Of a stretch of 64,000 nt of DNA, positions 1 to 7,769 are shown piece after piece. The translations under genes were made by a program, and so were the position numbers. The stretch is taken from contig NZ_RDBL01000006.1 of NCBI RefSeq assembly GCF_008042035.1, positions 1,755,825 to 1,819,824 of the forward strand, read 5' to 3'. Position 1 is the stretch's first letter. Each line of letters opens with the position of its first letter. The notes below the pieces were generated by a model that was not told where the DNA came from, did not search any database, and saw nothing but the letters and a program-made list of their open reading frames with translations. The stretch comes from Streptomyces sp. col6 (lineage in GTDB: Bacteria; Actinomycetota; Actinomycetes; Streptomycetales; Streptomycetaceae).

Positions 1-480
1 ATCGCTCTCGTCGTGGTCCGTCAGTGCTCGGCGCAGCGGATCTCCGGCGACCGGCGCTGGTGGGTCCTGCCCGCCGTGCTGATCGTCATGGCCCTGCGCG
101 AGCCCGGCCTCGTCGACCCGCACCACCGGATAGTTTCAGCCGTCGTGCTGGGCGCCGAGCTGGTGGTCGGGCTGGTTACGGGCGCCGGATGGGCGTGGAC
201 ATCTCGCGTATGGCGGGCCGAAGACGGCTCCCTGTGGAGCAAGGGCACCAAGGCCACCGCCCTGGTCTGGGCCGGCGGACTGGGCCTGCGGGCGGCCCTG
301 TACGGGATCGCGGTCGCGCTGGGCGTGCACCAGGGCAGCCCCGCCCTGATGGCGGCTCTCGCGGTGACTCTGCTGGCGCGGGCGGGGCTGCTGGCGCGTC
401 GGGGCGGGGCGATACCCGCGCCGTACGGTGGACCTGCTGCCGGCGTTCCGGTCCGGCAGGAGTGGAAGGACCGCGTGTGA
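1..480 (+). CDS. DUF1453/CcdC-like integral membrane protein (5' end outside window)
   Basis: The reading frame is open from base 1 with no upstream stop, so the true start is probably outside the window; a GTG at 13 is the first internal candidate. The visible 159 codons encode several hydrophobic segments separated by short polar loops, including a conserved-looking Arg-Glu-Pro stretch in the first loop and a Trp/Arg-rich loop before the third segment. This resembles the DUF1453/CcdC group of small membrane proteins. The stop overlaps the start of the sensor kinase by 4 bp (GTGA), so the gene is probably co-transcribed and translationally coupled with the two-component pair. Function is unknown; one possibility is a sensory or accessory membrane partner of the kinase. 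Confidence 0.7.
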   Translation: MALVVVRQCSAQRISGDRRWWVLPAVLIVMALREPGLVDPHHRIVSAVVLGAELVVGLVTGAGWAWTSRVWRAEDGSLWSKGTKATALVWAGGLGLRAALYGIAVALGVHQGSPALMAALAVTLLARAGLLARRGGAIPAPYGGPAAGVPVRQEWKDRV

Positions 481-1640
481 CACCCGCCGCCTGGACGAGC
501 TGGCCGTCGAGAGAGGCTCTCGCCCGGGACACCCGCCGCCGCTCGCGGACTGTGATCGCCTGGTCCGTGCGGGCCGGCCTGCTCACTCTGATGCTGTGGG
601 GGACCTTCACCGGTGGGCGCTTCGGGCCCTGGGAGATCGTCATCGGACTGCTGGGAGTGCTTGTCTGCGCACTGCTCGCGATCGCCTTCTTCCGGACCAC
701 TCTCGACAACCGTCTGTGGCCGTCGCTCGGTCTGCTCGCCCTGCTGATGCTGGCGGCGTTCGGGGCGGGGGAGGCAAGGGCGACCACGGCCGCGACGGTG
801 CTCTGGTGCGGCTGTGCGGTCACTGCCCTCGAACGGCTTCCCCTCGCGGCGGGGACTCCGGCCACAGCGGTGGCTCTCGGCGCCTACGCGATGGTCAACA
901 CCGACGACTGGACGACCACTGCGATCACCGCGGCAGGGCTCTGCCTCGCCGGGTACGTGCTCCGCCTGGACGCCGAGGCCCGCGGCAGCGCGCAGCGGCT
1001 GCTGGACCAGGAGCGGGCGGCCCGGGTGGCGGAGGCGGAGACAGCCGCACTGGACGAGCGGTCCAGGATCGCCCGGGAGATCCACGACGTGCTGGCGCAC
1101 AGCCTCTCCGCGCAGCTGGTGCACCTGGAGGCCGCGCGACTGCTCATCGAGAGAGAGCCCGCCGGGGAGTTCCGGGACGAGGTCCTGCAGCGGGTGGTCG
1201 CGGCCCGCTCCATGGCCCGTGAGGGCCTCTCCGAGACCCGCCAGGCGCTCTCCGCGCTGCGGGGCGAGGTGTCACCGGTGGAGGACTTCCTCCGGCAGCT
1301 GGTGACGGCCGAGCCGGCCGAGGTCCGGGTCGAGGGGGAGCAGCGGGCGTTGACCGCCCAGGCGTCGCAGACGGTCCGGCGGGTGGCTCAGGAGGCGCTG
1401 ACCAACGTCCGCAAACACGCGCCCGGGGCCCGGGTGGTCATGAGACTGGAGTATCAGTCCGACGGAATCGTGCTGGAAGTCAGGGACTCGGGTGGGCGGG
1501 GTCCGGCAGGGGATCTGGCTGTCAGCGGTTCCGGATACGGTCTGCTCGGGATGCGGGAGCGCGCCGAACTGCTGGGAGGCACGCTGGAGGCCGGTCCCGG
1601 CGAGGAGGGGTTCGTGGTGAGTCTGCGGGTGCCCGCGTGA
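477..1640 (+). CDS. NarL-type sensor histidine kinase (HisKA_3)
   Basis: This 387-aa kinase starts at a GTG that overlaps the preceding stop. The N-terminal ~170 residues contain about five hydrophobic segments with very short loops, so there is no large extracytoplasmic sensor. A coiled-coil linker leads to the HisKA_3 H-box (REIHDVLAHSLS) with the phospho-accepting His near residue 203. The HATPase domain follows, with an N-box (QEALTNVRKHA), a DSG motif (VRDSGGRG) and a G-box (GYGLLGMRERAELLGG). It should autophosphorylate and pass phosphate to the response regulator, whose start overlaps its stop (GTGA at 1637-1640). The signal is unknown; the downstream DUF485/symporter pair is a plausible target. 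Confidence 0.9.
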   Translation: MTPAAWTSWPSREALARDTRRRSRTVIAWSVRAGLLTLMLWGTFTGGRFGPWEIVIGLLGVLVCALLAIAFFRTTLDNRLWPSLGLLALLMLAAFGAGEARATTAATVLWCGCAVTALERLPLAAGTPATAVALGAYAMVNTDDWTTTAITAAGLCLAGYVLRLDAEARGSAQRLLDQERAARVAEAETAALDERSRIAREIHDVLAHSLSAQLVHLEAARLLIEREPAGEFRDEVLQRVVAARSMAREGLSETRQALSALRGEVSPVEDFLRQLVTAEPAEVRVEGEQRALTAQASQTVRRVAQEALTNVRKHAPGARVVMRLEYQSDGIVLEVRDSGGRGPAGDLAVSGSGYGLLGMRERAELLGGTLEAGPGEEGFVVSLRVPA

Positions 1641-2320
1641 CGGCGCGGGTGGTGGTGGCCGATGACCAGGCGGTGGTACGGGAAGGCATCGTCATGCTGC
1701 TCGGCCTGCTTCCGGGAATCGAGGTGGTCGGATCGGCGAAGGACGGTGAGGAAGCGGTCGCGCAGGTGGCCGAGCACGCGCCGGACGTGGTGCTGATGGA
1801 TCTGCGGATGCCTCGCTGCGACGGGGTGGAGGCGACCCGGCGCATCCGTGCGGAGTTCCCCGGTACGCAGGTGGTGGTCCTCACGACCTTCGCGGACGAC
1901 GAGTCACTGTTTCCCGCGCTCAGGGCGGGTGCGCGGGGGTACCTCACCAAGGATGCCGGGGGCGACGAGATCGTGCGGGCCGTCCAGGCCGTGCTCTCGG
2001 GGGAGGTCGGCCTGTCGCCGACTGTGCAGCGCCGTCTGCTGGAGCAGGTGACCGCAGGGCCTCTCGTGGCCGGTGGAGACGGTGGTGGCGAGCCGGAGCC
2101 GCCGGACGGGATGACTCCGCGTGAGGCCGAGGTGCTGGTCCTGATCGCCGAGGGGATGTCCAATGCCGACATCGCCCGCGCCCTCCACATCTCGCAGGCC
2201 ACGGTGAAGAGCCATATCAACAACCTCTTCGCCAAGGCGGGGCTCCGCGACCGGGCGCAGGCGGTGCGCTATGCCTACATGCGGGGGTTGGCGCGCCCTC
2301 CAGGGAGATCCTTCACCTGA
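1637..2320 (+). CDS. NarL/FixJ-family response regulator (receiver + LuxR HTH)
   Basis: This 227-aa regulator begins with a receiver domain: acidic pocket Asp9-Asp10, phospho-acceptor Asp55 in VVLMDLRMP, and a Thr-Lys pair in YLTKDAGG. After a Gly/Pro-rich linker it has a LuxR-type HTH (TPREAEVLVLIAEGMSNADI, then SQATVKSHINNLFAK). It is the cognate partner of the overlapping HisKA_3 kinase and acts as a DNA-binding transcription factor. The next genes, DUF485 and a sodium:solute symporter, lie only about 100 bp downstream and are likely members of its regulon, though no binding site can be assigned from sequence alone. Confidence 0.92.
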   Translation: MTARVVVADDQAVVREGIVMLLGLLPGIEVVGSAKDGEEAVAQVAEHAPDVVLMDLRMPRCDGVEATRRIRAEFPGTQVVVLTTFADDESLFPALRAGARGYLTKDAGGDEIVRAVQAVLSGEVGLSPTVQRRLLEQVTAGPLVAGGDGGGEPEPPDGMTPREAEVLVLIAEGMSNADIARALHISQATVKSHINNLFAKAGLRDRAQAVRYAYMRGLARPPGRSFT

Positions 2321-2330
2321 AGAGGTGAAG
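2311..2330 (+). terminator. Small hairpin over the response-regulator stop codon
   Basis: CTTCACCT and AGGTGAAG form perfect 8-bp arms around a GAAG tetraloop, and the TGA stop lies inside. There is no U-tract, so this could be a weak terminator, an attenuator or an mRNA-stabilising hairpin between the regulator and the DUF485/symporter genes. Confidence 0.45.
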
Positions 2331-2418
2331 TCTGACGAATGAAGTGCCCGGGATCTTCCCGATCTGCCCATTCTTGGATACGCGGCCGAAGTGGTCCGTG
2401 GACAAGGGGAGTTGTTCG

Positions 2419-2895
2419 GTGGAGAAGGAAGCAGGGCGCGAGTCCGCAGCGGTGCGGCTCGACGACCCGTGGGACGACGCGCCGGCCTCCGGCTGGGAGG
2501 AGCCGGACGGCGCCGAGGGTTCCACGCCTGCCGCGGTGCCCGAGCAGGCCGCGCCCCGGGGTGGCCACAGCGCGGCGGCCATCTATCTGGATGTGCAGCG
2601 CAGCGAGGCATTCCAGGAGGTGCGCCGTCGCTACCGGCGCTTCGTCGTACCCGCCACCGTCGCCTTCCTCGTCTGGTACCTCGCCTATGTGGTCACGGCG
2701 GTGACCGCACCCGGGCTGATGGCGCGGCCCGTGGCCGGGGCGGTCAATGTGGCCATGGTCGTGGGGCTCGGCCAGTTCCTGACGACGTTCCTGATCACCG
2801 GGGCGTACGCGCGGCACGCGCGGCTGCGCCGGGACCGGGCCGCGCTCGATCTGCGCTGGGAGACCCAGGAGATGACACGGGGGGCCGGGCGTTGA
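2419..2895 (+). CDS. DUF485 family membrane protein (symporter partner)
   Basis: The GTG at 2419 is chosen because a GGGGAG ribosome-binding site lies 7 nt upstream; in-frame GTGs at 2398 and 2344 lack one. The product is 158 aa: about 55 acidic, Pro/Ala-rich residues likely to be disordered, then the DUF485 core with two transmembrane helices (FVVPATVAFLVWYLAYVVTA and a second around GAVNVAMVVGLGQFLTTFLI) and a basic cytoplasmic tail. DUF485 proteins are commonly encoded directly upstream of acetate-type sodium:solute symporters. Here the symporter start overlaps this stop by 4 bp, implying a stoichiometric membrane partner. Confidence 0.88.
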   Translation: MEKEAGRESAAVRLDDPWDDAPASGWEEPDGAEGSTPAAVPEQAAPRGGHSAAAIYLDVQRSEAFQEVRRRYRRFVVPATVAFLVWYLAYVVTAVTAPGLMARPVAGAVNVAMVVGLGQFLTTFLITGAYARHARLRRDRAALDLRWETQEMTRGAGR

Positions 2896-4484
2896 GCGGC
2901 GAACACCAGACCCTGGCGCTGCTCCTGTTCAGCGCCTTCATCGCGGTCACCCTGGGCATCACCACCTGGGTGAGTCGGAACAGGCATGGTTCGGCGGAGG
3001 AGTTCTACGCCGGAGGCCGTCTCTTCTCCCCGATGGAGAACGGTTTTGCCATCGCGGGCGACTACATGTCCGCGGCATCCTTCCTGGGCATCTCCGGCCT
3101 GATCGCCCTCTTCGGCTACGACGGCATGCTCTACTCGGTCGGCTTCCTGGTCGCGTGGCTCGTCGTTCTGCTGCTCGTCGCGGAACTCGTGCGCAACTGC
3201 GGCCGGTTCACGCTCGCCGACGTGGTCGCGGCCCGGATGGCGGAGCGCCCGGTCCGCATCGCGGCGGGGACGTCCTCCGTTACCGTGTCCGTGCTCTACC
3301 TGGTGGCGCAGATGGTCGGGGCGGGCAGCTTGGTCGCCCTGCTCCTCGGCGGGACGAGCGGCGCCGCCCGGTCCTGGACCGTCATCGGTGTCGGGGCCCT
3401 CATGGTCGTGTACGTGTCGCTCGGCGGGATGCGGGCCACCACCTGGATCCAGATCGTCAAGGCCGTCCTGCTGATGGCCGGCACCGTCGTTCTCACCGTG
3501 CTGGTCCTGGTCCACTTCCACGGCAATGTCAACGAGTTGCTCAACTCCGCCGCCGATCGCAGCGGGCACGGGAAGGAGTTCCTCGCGCCGGGCCTCCGGT
3601 ACGGCGGGAGCTGGACGGCGCGCGTCGACTTCATCAGCCTCGGCCTCGCCCTGGTGCTGGGCACGGCGGGGCTGCCGCACATCCTGTCCCGCTTCTACAC
3701 CGTCCCCACCGCCCGCGCGGCCCGCCGGTCCGTCGTCTGGTCCATCGGCCTCATCGGGAGCTTCTACCTGATGACGATCGTGCTCGGGTTCGGGGCAGCC
3801 GCGCTGGTCGGCTCCGCGGACGTACGGGAGTCGAATCCCGCGGGGAACACCGCGGTACCGCTGCTGGCCATGGTGCTCGGCGGGGGTGAAGGCTCCACCG
3901 GGGGAACGATCCTGTTCGCCGTGGTCGCCGCCGTAGCATTTGCGACCATTCTGGCCGTCGTCGCGGGGATCACCCTCGCCTCGTCCGCGTCCGTCGCCCA
4001 CGACCTCTACGCCTCGCTCAAACGGCCCGGCGCCAAGCAGCGCAGTGAGGTGGCCGTGGCCCGGATGGCGGCGGCAGGCATCGGAGTCGTCGCCATCGGG
4101 CTGGGCCTGCTGGCCCAGGATCTCAACGTGGCGTTCCTGGTGGGCCTCGCGTTCGCCGTCGCCGCGTCGGCCAACCTTCCGGTCCTGCTCTACTCGCTGT
4201 TCTGGCGGAACTTCACCACGCGCGGGGCGGTCTGCTCGGTCTACGGGGGACTGATTCCGGCCGTACTGCTCGTCGCGCTCTCCCCGGTCGTTTCCGGCAG
4301 CCCCAGCTCGCTCTTCCCCGGTGCGGACTTCCAGGTCTTCCCGCTGGAGAACCCCGGCCTGGTCTCCATTCCGCTGGGCTTCCTCGCCGGCTGGATCGGG
4401 ACCGTCACCGCGAGCGAACCACCCGACGCGGCCAAGCATGCGGAGATCGAGGTGCGCGCCATGACGGGGGCCGGCGCGGTGTGA
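2892..4484 (+). CDS. Sodium:solute symporter, cation/acetate (ActP-like) type
   Basis: This is a 530-aa SSS-family permease with about 13 predicted membrane helices. The TTG start at 2892 overlaps the DUF485 stop (TTGA) and places the first helix at residues 7-27. Family hallmarks are the N-terminal EEFYAGGR and GDYMSAASFLGISGLIAL stretches, which form the substrate and Na+ region, and LGTAGLPHILSRFYTVPTAR in the middle. The DUF485-SSS arrangement is typical of monocarboxylate (acetate, pyruvate or propionate) uptake. The substrate is inferred from family and context only. It ends 16 bp before a convergent gene. Confidence 0.88.
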   Translation: MSGEHQTLALLLFSAFIAVTLGITTWVSRNRHGSAEEFYAGGRLFSPMENGFAIAGDYMSAASFLGISGLIALFGYDGMLYSVGFLVAWLVVLLLVAELVRNCGRFTLADVVAARMAERPVRIAAGTSSVTVSVLYLVAQMVGAGSLVALLLGGTSGAARSWTVIGVGALMVVYVSLGGMRATTWIQIVKAVLLMAGTVVLTVLVLVHFHGNVNELLNSAADRSGHGKEFLAPGLRYGGSWTARVDFISLGLALVLGTAGLPHILSRFYTVPTARAARRSVVWSIGLIGSFYLMTIVLGFGAAALVGSADVRESNPAGNTAVPLLAMVLGGGEGSTGGTILFAVVAAVAFATILAVVAGITLASSASVAHDLYASLKRPGAKQRSEVAVARMAAAGIGVVAIGLGLLAQDLNVAFLVGLAFAVAASANLPVLLYSLFWRNFTTRGAVCSVYGGLIPAVLLVALSPVVSGSPSSLFPGADFQVFPLENPGLVSIPLGFLAGWIGTVTASEPPDAAKHAEIEVRAMTGAGAV

Positions 4485-4500
4485 GCAGCTGCAGGGGCGG

Positions 4501-4995
4501 TCAGAGGCCATCCGTGCAGAACACGCACTCCTCCCAGAACGGCAGCCCGTTCAGGACGCGGTGGCGTACGCAGAAGGCCCTCGCGGCCTCCTGCGGTCCG
4601 GGCAGCACGTCCTCGCCGGCCTTCGCGGTGGCGGGGTCGAAGTCCGCGACCATCGCCCGGTAGGTGCGCAAGTACCCTTCGGCCCGGGGTGGTTCGTAGG
4701 TCAGTTCGTCCCACCGGTGGCGGGTCAGGGCGAGATCGAGGACCCGCAGCAGGAAGTCCTTGGCCGCAGCGGCCTCCTGCGGCGAGTCGCCCCAGTCGAG
4801 CTCCTTCAGAGCGAAGCCGACCACGCCACGGCCCATCACGTTCTGGTTCTGGAGTGACAGGAGGGCGGCGAAGCGGAAATCCCAGGGTTCCCGGGCCAGC
4901 TCCGAGACGGCGAACGTCAGTACGTCCACGAACACCGCTGTACCGCCGTTGGTCATGGACAGATACCGGCCGTCGCCGCCGTTGAACTGGTTCAT
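4501..4995 (-). CDS. Conserved hypothetical protein (164 aa)
   Basis: The ATG at 4995 is preferred because CGGAGA lies just upstream and the protein then starts MNQFNGGDGRYLSMTNGGTA. Upstream in-frame codons read Arg/Pro-rich and look non-coding. The protein is soluble and mixed alpha/beta, with a C-terminal segment WEECVFCTDGL containing a CxxC-like pair (Cys-Val-Phe-Cys). I do not recognise a characterised family. It stands alone between the convergent symporter gene and the divergent LacI regulator. Confidence 0.7.
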   Translation of the reverse strand: MNQFNGGDGRYLSMTNGGTAVFVDVLTFAVSELAREPWDFRFAALLSLQNQNVMGRGVVGFALKELDWGDSPQEAAAAKDFLLRVLDLALTRHRWDELTYEPPRAEGYLRTYRAMVADFDPATAKAGEDVLPGPQEAARAFCVRHRVLNGLPFWEECVFCTDGL

Positions 4996-5170
4996 GTCTC
5001 CGAGGATATGGGCGGGCCCGACTCGCACCCCGAGGGGTGCCCGCGCGGGGTGGTGGCGGGTACGGTGGCGCCGACGGGGGAGTGGCACCGGGGCCGGGGC
5101 AGGGCTCCGGGGAGGCTGCGGAGAAGCCTTGTGCCGCTGCTTGCTGAAATTCGTCTTCGGTTCCTACCCC

Positions 5171-5209
5171 ACGCAATCTGCTTGCGTTTCTTGCGCTAAT
5201 CTTGCGCGT
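5171..5209 (+). promoter_or_regulatory. LacI-gene promoter with CTTGCG operator repeats
   Basis: The hexamer CTTGCG occurs three times (5181, 5190, 5201). A perfect inverted pair CGCAA/TTGCG with a 5-bp spacer lies at 5172-5186. A -10-like TAATCT at 5197-5202 ends 7 nt before the ATG. The repeats overlap the putative -10, as expected for an autoregulatory operator bound by the LacI protein encoded immediately downstream. Streptomyces maltose-type regulators are known to bind TTGC-containing repeats, which is supportive but not proof. Confidence 0.6.
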
Positions 5210-6232
5210 ATGACGCGACGACTTGCTCAGGTGGCACAGAAGGTTGGAGTCAGCGAGGCCACGGTCAGCCGGGTGCTCAACGGCAAGCCGGGCGTTTCCG
5301 ACGCCACGCGGCAGGCCGTCCTGTCCGCGCTGGACGTCCTCGGCTACGAGCGCCCGACCCAGCTGCGCGGCGAACGGGCCCGGCTGGTCGGCCTCGTCCT
5401 GCCCGAGCTGCAGAACCCGATCTTCCCCGCCTTCGCCGAGGTGGTCGGCGGTGCGCTCGCCCAGCAGGGCCTCACCCCGGTCCTGTGCACCCAGACCAAG
5501 GGGGGTGTCTCCGAGGCGGACTACGTGGAGCTGCTACTGCAGCAGCAGGTCTCGGGTGTGGTCTTCGCCGGTGGCCTCTATGCCCAGGCCGACGCCCCGC
5601 ACGACCACTACAAGGTGCTGGCCGACCGCAAGATCCCCGTGGTCCTCATCAACGCGGCCATCGCCCATCTCGGCTTCCCCTGCGTCTCCTGCGACGACTC
5701 CGTGGCCGTGGAACAGGCGTGGCGCCACCTGGTCTCGCTGGGCCACGAGCGCATCGGACTGGTGCTCGGCCCCTCGGACCACATGCCCTCGCAGCGCAAG
5801 CTGGCCGCTGCCCGCGCGCTCGCCGAGGAGTCGGGTGCGACCATCCCGGACAAGTGGGTGACGCGGGCGATGTTCTCGCTGGAGGGCGGTCAGGCCGCCG
5901 CCGCGCGGCTGCTGGACGAGGGGGTCACCGGGTTCATCTGCGCCAGCGACCCGCTCGCCCTCGGGGCTGTGCGCGCGGCCCGGCGGCGGGGCCTGTCGGT
6001 ACCGGATGACGTGTCCGTCGTCGGGTACGACGACTCGGCCTTCATGAACTGCACCGAGCCGCCGCTCACCACTGTCCGCCAGCCGATCGAGGCCATGGGG
6101 CGCGCCGCCGTCGAACTGCTCTCCGTCCAGATCGGCGGTCGGGCGGTACCGTCGGACGAGTTGCTCTTCGAACCCGAACTGGTGGTCCGGGGTTCGACGG
6201 CTCAGCCTCCCCGTGCCGCAGCTTCCCGCTGA
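5210..6232 (+). CDS. LacI-family transcriptional regulator
   Basis: This 340-aa protein has an N-terminal LacI HTH (LAQVAQKVGVSEATVSRVLN, residues 4-23), a hinge helix, and a periplasmic-binding-protein-like effector domain (VGLVLPELQNPIFPAFAEVV through ICASDPLALGAVRAARRRGL to the C-terminal TVRQPIEAMGRAAVELL). The ATG at 5210 is preceded by a -10-like TAATCT and no Shine-Dalgarno sequence, suggesting a leaderless transcript. The repeats in its own promoter argue for autorepression. The fold implies a sugar effector, but no sugar transport or catabolic genes are adjacent, so the regulon is remote. It resembles Streptomyces maltose-type regulators in HTH and size; identity is not established. 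Confidence 0.9.
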   Translation: MTRRLAQVAQKVGVSEATVSRVLNGKPGVSDATRQAVLSALDVLGYERPTQLRGERARLVGLVLPELQNPIFPAFAEVVGGALAQQGLTPVLCTQTKGGVSEADYVELLLQQQVSGVVFAGGLYAQADAPHDHYKVLADRKIPVVLINAAIAHLGFPCVSCDDSVAVEQAWRHLVSLGHERIGLVLGPSDHMPSQRKLAAARALAEESGATIPDKWVTRAMFSLEGGQAAAARLLDEGVTGFICASDPLALGAVRAARRRGLSVPDDVSVVGYDDSAFMNCTEPPLTTVRQPIEAMGRAAVELLSVQIGGRAVPSDELLFEPELVVRGSTAQPPRAAASR

Positions 6233-6272
6233 CCGTCACGATTTTGCGCCCTCGGTTCTCTCAATTGCGTGT

Positions 6273-7634
6273 CTATTCCCTCAATCGCAGGGCGCGAGGG
6301 ACGGGGAGGGGCTGGGGCGGCCGAGGGCCCGTGTAGTGCCCGCTGGGACGCATGCGCAGCGGGCGTTCCCCGTACTCCTCCAGCGCGTGCGCGATCCAGC
6401 CCGCCGTACGGGCGATGGCGAAGACCGTCTCTCCCGCCTCCGCCGGCATGTCCGAGGCGACCGAGAGCACGGCCAGTGCCAGGTCGACGTTGGCATGCAG
6501 GGTCCTGTCGCGCGCCGTGGTGGCGACCACGTCACGGGCGGCGGCCAGGGCCGGCCCGGCCTGCGGGATGCGCGCGAGCAAGTCGAACAGGGTGCGCGCG
6601 CGGGGGTCCTCGCCGGTGTACAGCCGGTGCCCGAGGCCCGGTACCCGGCGGCCGGCCCGTAGGTGGTCGGCCACCACCGGTGCGGCGCCGCCACGTTCCA
6701 GGACCTCGGCCAGCATGCGGTGGGCGAGCCCGCTCGCCGCGCCGTGCAGAGGGCCTTCCAGTACCCCCAGGCCCGCCGACACCACGGCGTACGGATGCGC
6801 CCGCGCCGAGGCGGCGACCCTGGCGGCCAGCGTGGAGGCGGCCAGGTCATGGTCGATCAACAGCGCAAGTGCCGTGTCCAGCGCGGCGAGTGAGGGCTCG
6901 TCCGGTTTTCGAGCAGTGAGTTTCGGCCACAGTTGACGGGCCAGACCGACGGCCGTGGCCGGCCCGCCTGGAGCCGCCGCGCCCGCGCCGTAGCCCGGGT
7001 CCGGGCTCAGGTCCAGGTCGCGCGCCCCCGTCCGGTCGTCCCCGCCCGCCGTCGGCAGCGCCGCCACCAGCGCCGGAATCAGGCTCCGCGCGCCGCCGAG
7101 CACCGCCTCGCGCGACAGGTCGAAGCGCAGCGGGTCGGCGGCAGCGGCGGCGACCACCGCCACCCGCAGCCGGTCCGTGGAGCCGCAGTGCACCGGCAGG
7201 GCGCCGACCGCCCGCCGGGCCGCCGCCACCGTCTGCGCCGGGGCCGTGAAGCGGACGCCCGGCCTCAGTTCACCGGTCCACAGCCACTCGGCGACCTCCT
7301 CGTACGTATGGCGGGTGGCCAGTTCCGTCGCGTCCACGCCCCGGAAGTAGTACCGGTCGTCGGCGATGAGGGTGATGCCGGTGCGCACGGCCGGCTCGCC
7401 CGTGGCCGAGGGCGGCTCCCTGCGTCCTGTGCGCCGGGCCAGCGCCTCGACCTCCGCCGCGTCGAACGTACTGCCACGCCCGCCCGGCGCGCGGCTGCTG
7501 CTCAACTGGCCCCGGCTGACGTAGGCGTACACCGTCTCGGGCTTCACTCCCAGACGCTCGGCCGTCTCCCGCGTGGTGAGCCGCTGCCCGCCCGCGTCCG
7601 GCCGCTGCTCGTCCGCCTCTGATCGTTCCGTCAT
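6273..7634 (-). CDS. Citrate synthase-like protein with N-terminal helix-turn-helix domain
   Basis: This 453-aa protein starts at the ATG at 7634; ATGs at 7667 and 7679 would add an unconvincing leader. Residues ~17-70 form a MerR/excisionase-like HTH (LTTRETAERLGVKPETVYAY) followed by a wing. The rest is a citrate synthase fold with the catalytic pair in EGPLHGAASG and PGLGHRLYTGEDPRA and the catalytic Asp in HANVDLALAVLS. All three active-site residues appear present, so it could be enzymatically active as well as DNA-binding. It is divergently transcribed from citA across a 135-bp intergenic region carrying a palindrome, so it may bind there and link acetyl-CoA/oxaloacetate status to citA expression. 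The regulatory role is inference. Confidence 0.88.
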   Translation of the reverse strand: MTERSEADEQRPDAGGQRLTTRETAERLGVKPETVYAYVSRGQLSSSRAPGGRGSTFDAAEVEALARRTGRREPPSATGEPAVRTGITLIADDRYYFRGVDATELATRHTYEEVAEWLWTGELRPGVRFTAPAQTVAAARRAVGALPVHCGSTDRLRVAVVAAAAADPLRFDLSREAVLGGARSLIPALVAALPTAGGDDRTGARDLDLSPDPGYGAGAAAPGGPATAVGLARQLWPKLTARKPDEPSLAALDTALALLIDHDLAASTLAARVAASARAHPYAVVSAGLGVLEGPLHGAASGLAHRMLAEVLERGGAAPVVADHLRAGRRVPGLGHRLYTGEDPRARTLFDLLARIPQAGPALAAARDVVATTARDRTLHANVDLALAVLSVASDMPAEAGETVFAIARTAGWIAHALEEYGERPLRMRPSGHYTGPRPPQPLPVPRALRLRE

Positions 7635-7679
7635 GCCGCCACCGTATCCATATGCCGTCCTCGGCATCCATGCATGCAT

Positions 7680-7701
7680 ATTGATTCAATCAATATTGAC
7701 A
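7680..7701. promoter_or_regulatory. Palindrome and -35 box between the divergent citrate synthase genes
   Basis: ATTGATT-C-AATCAAT is a perfect 7-bp-arm palindrome (7680-7694) in an unusually AT-rich patch. It directly abuts a consensus TTGACA at 7696-7701 that faces citA. A repeated ATGCATG element flanks it on both sides (around 7670-7676 and 7713-7719). No clear -10 was found. It is a good candidate operator for the HTH-fused citrate synthase. Confidence 0.5.
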
Positions 7702-7769
7702 GAGATAACGTCATGCATGGACAGTCGAATCAATACCAAGGAGTTCTCGGACTGTCCACGGAGGAAGCA

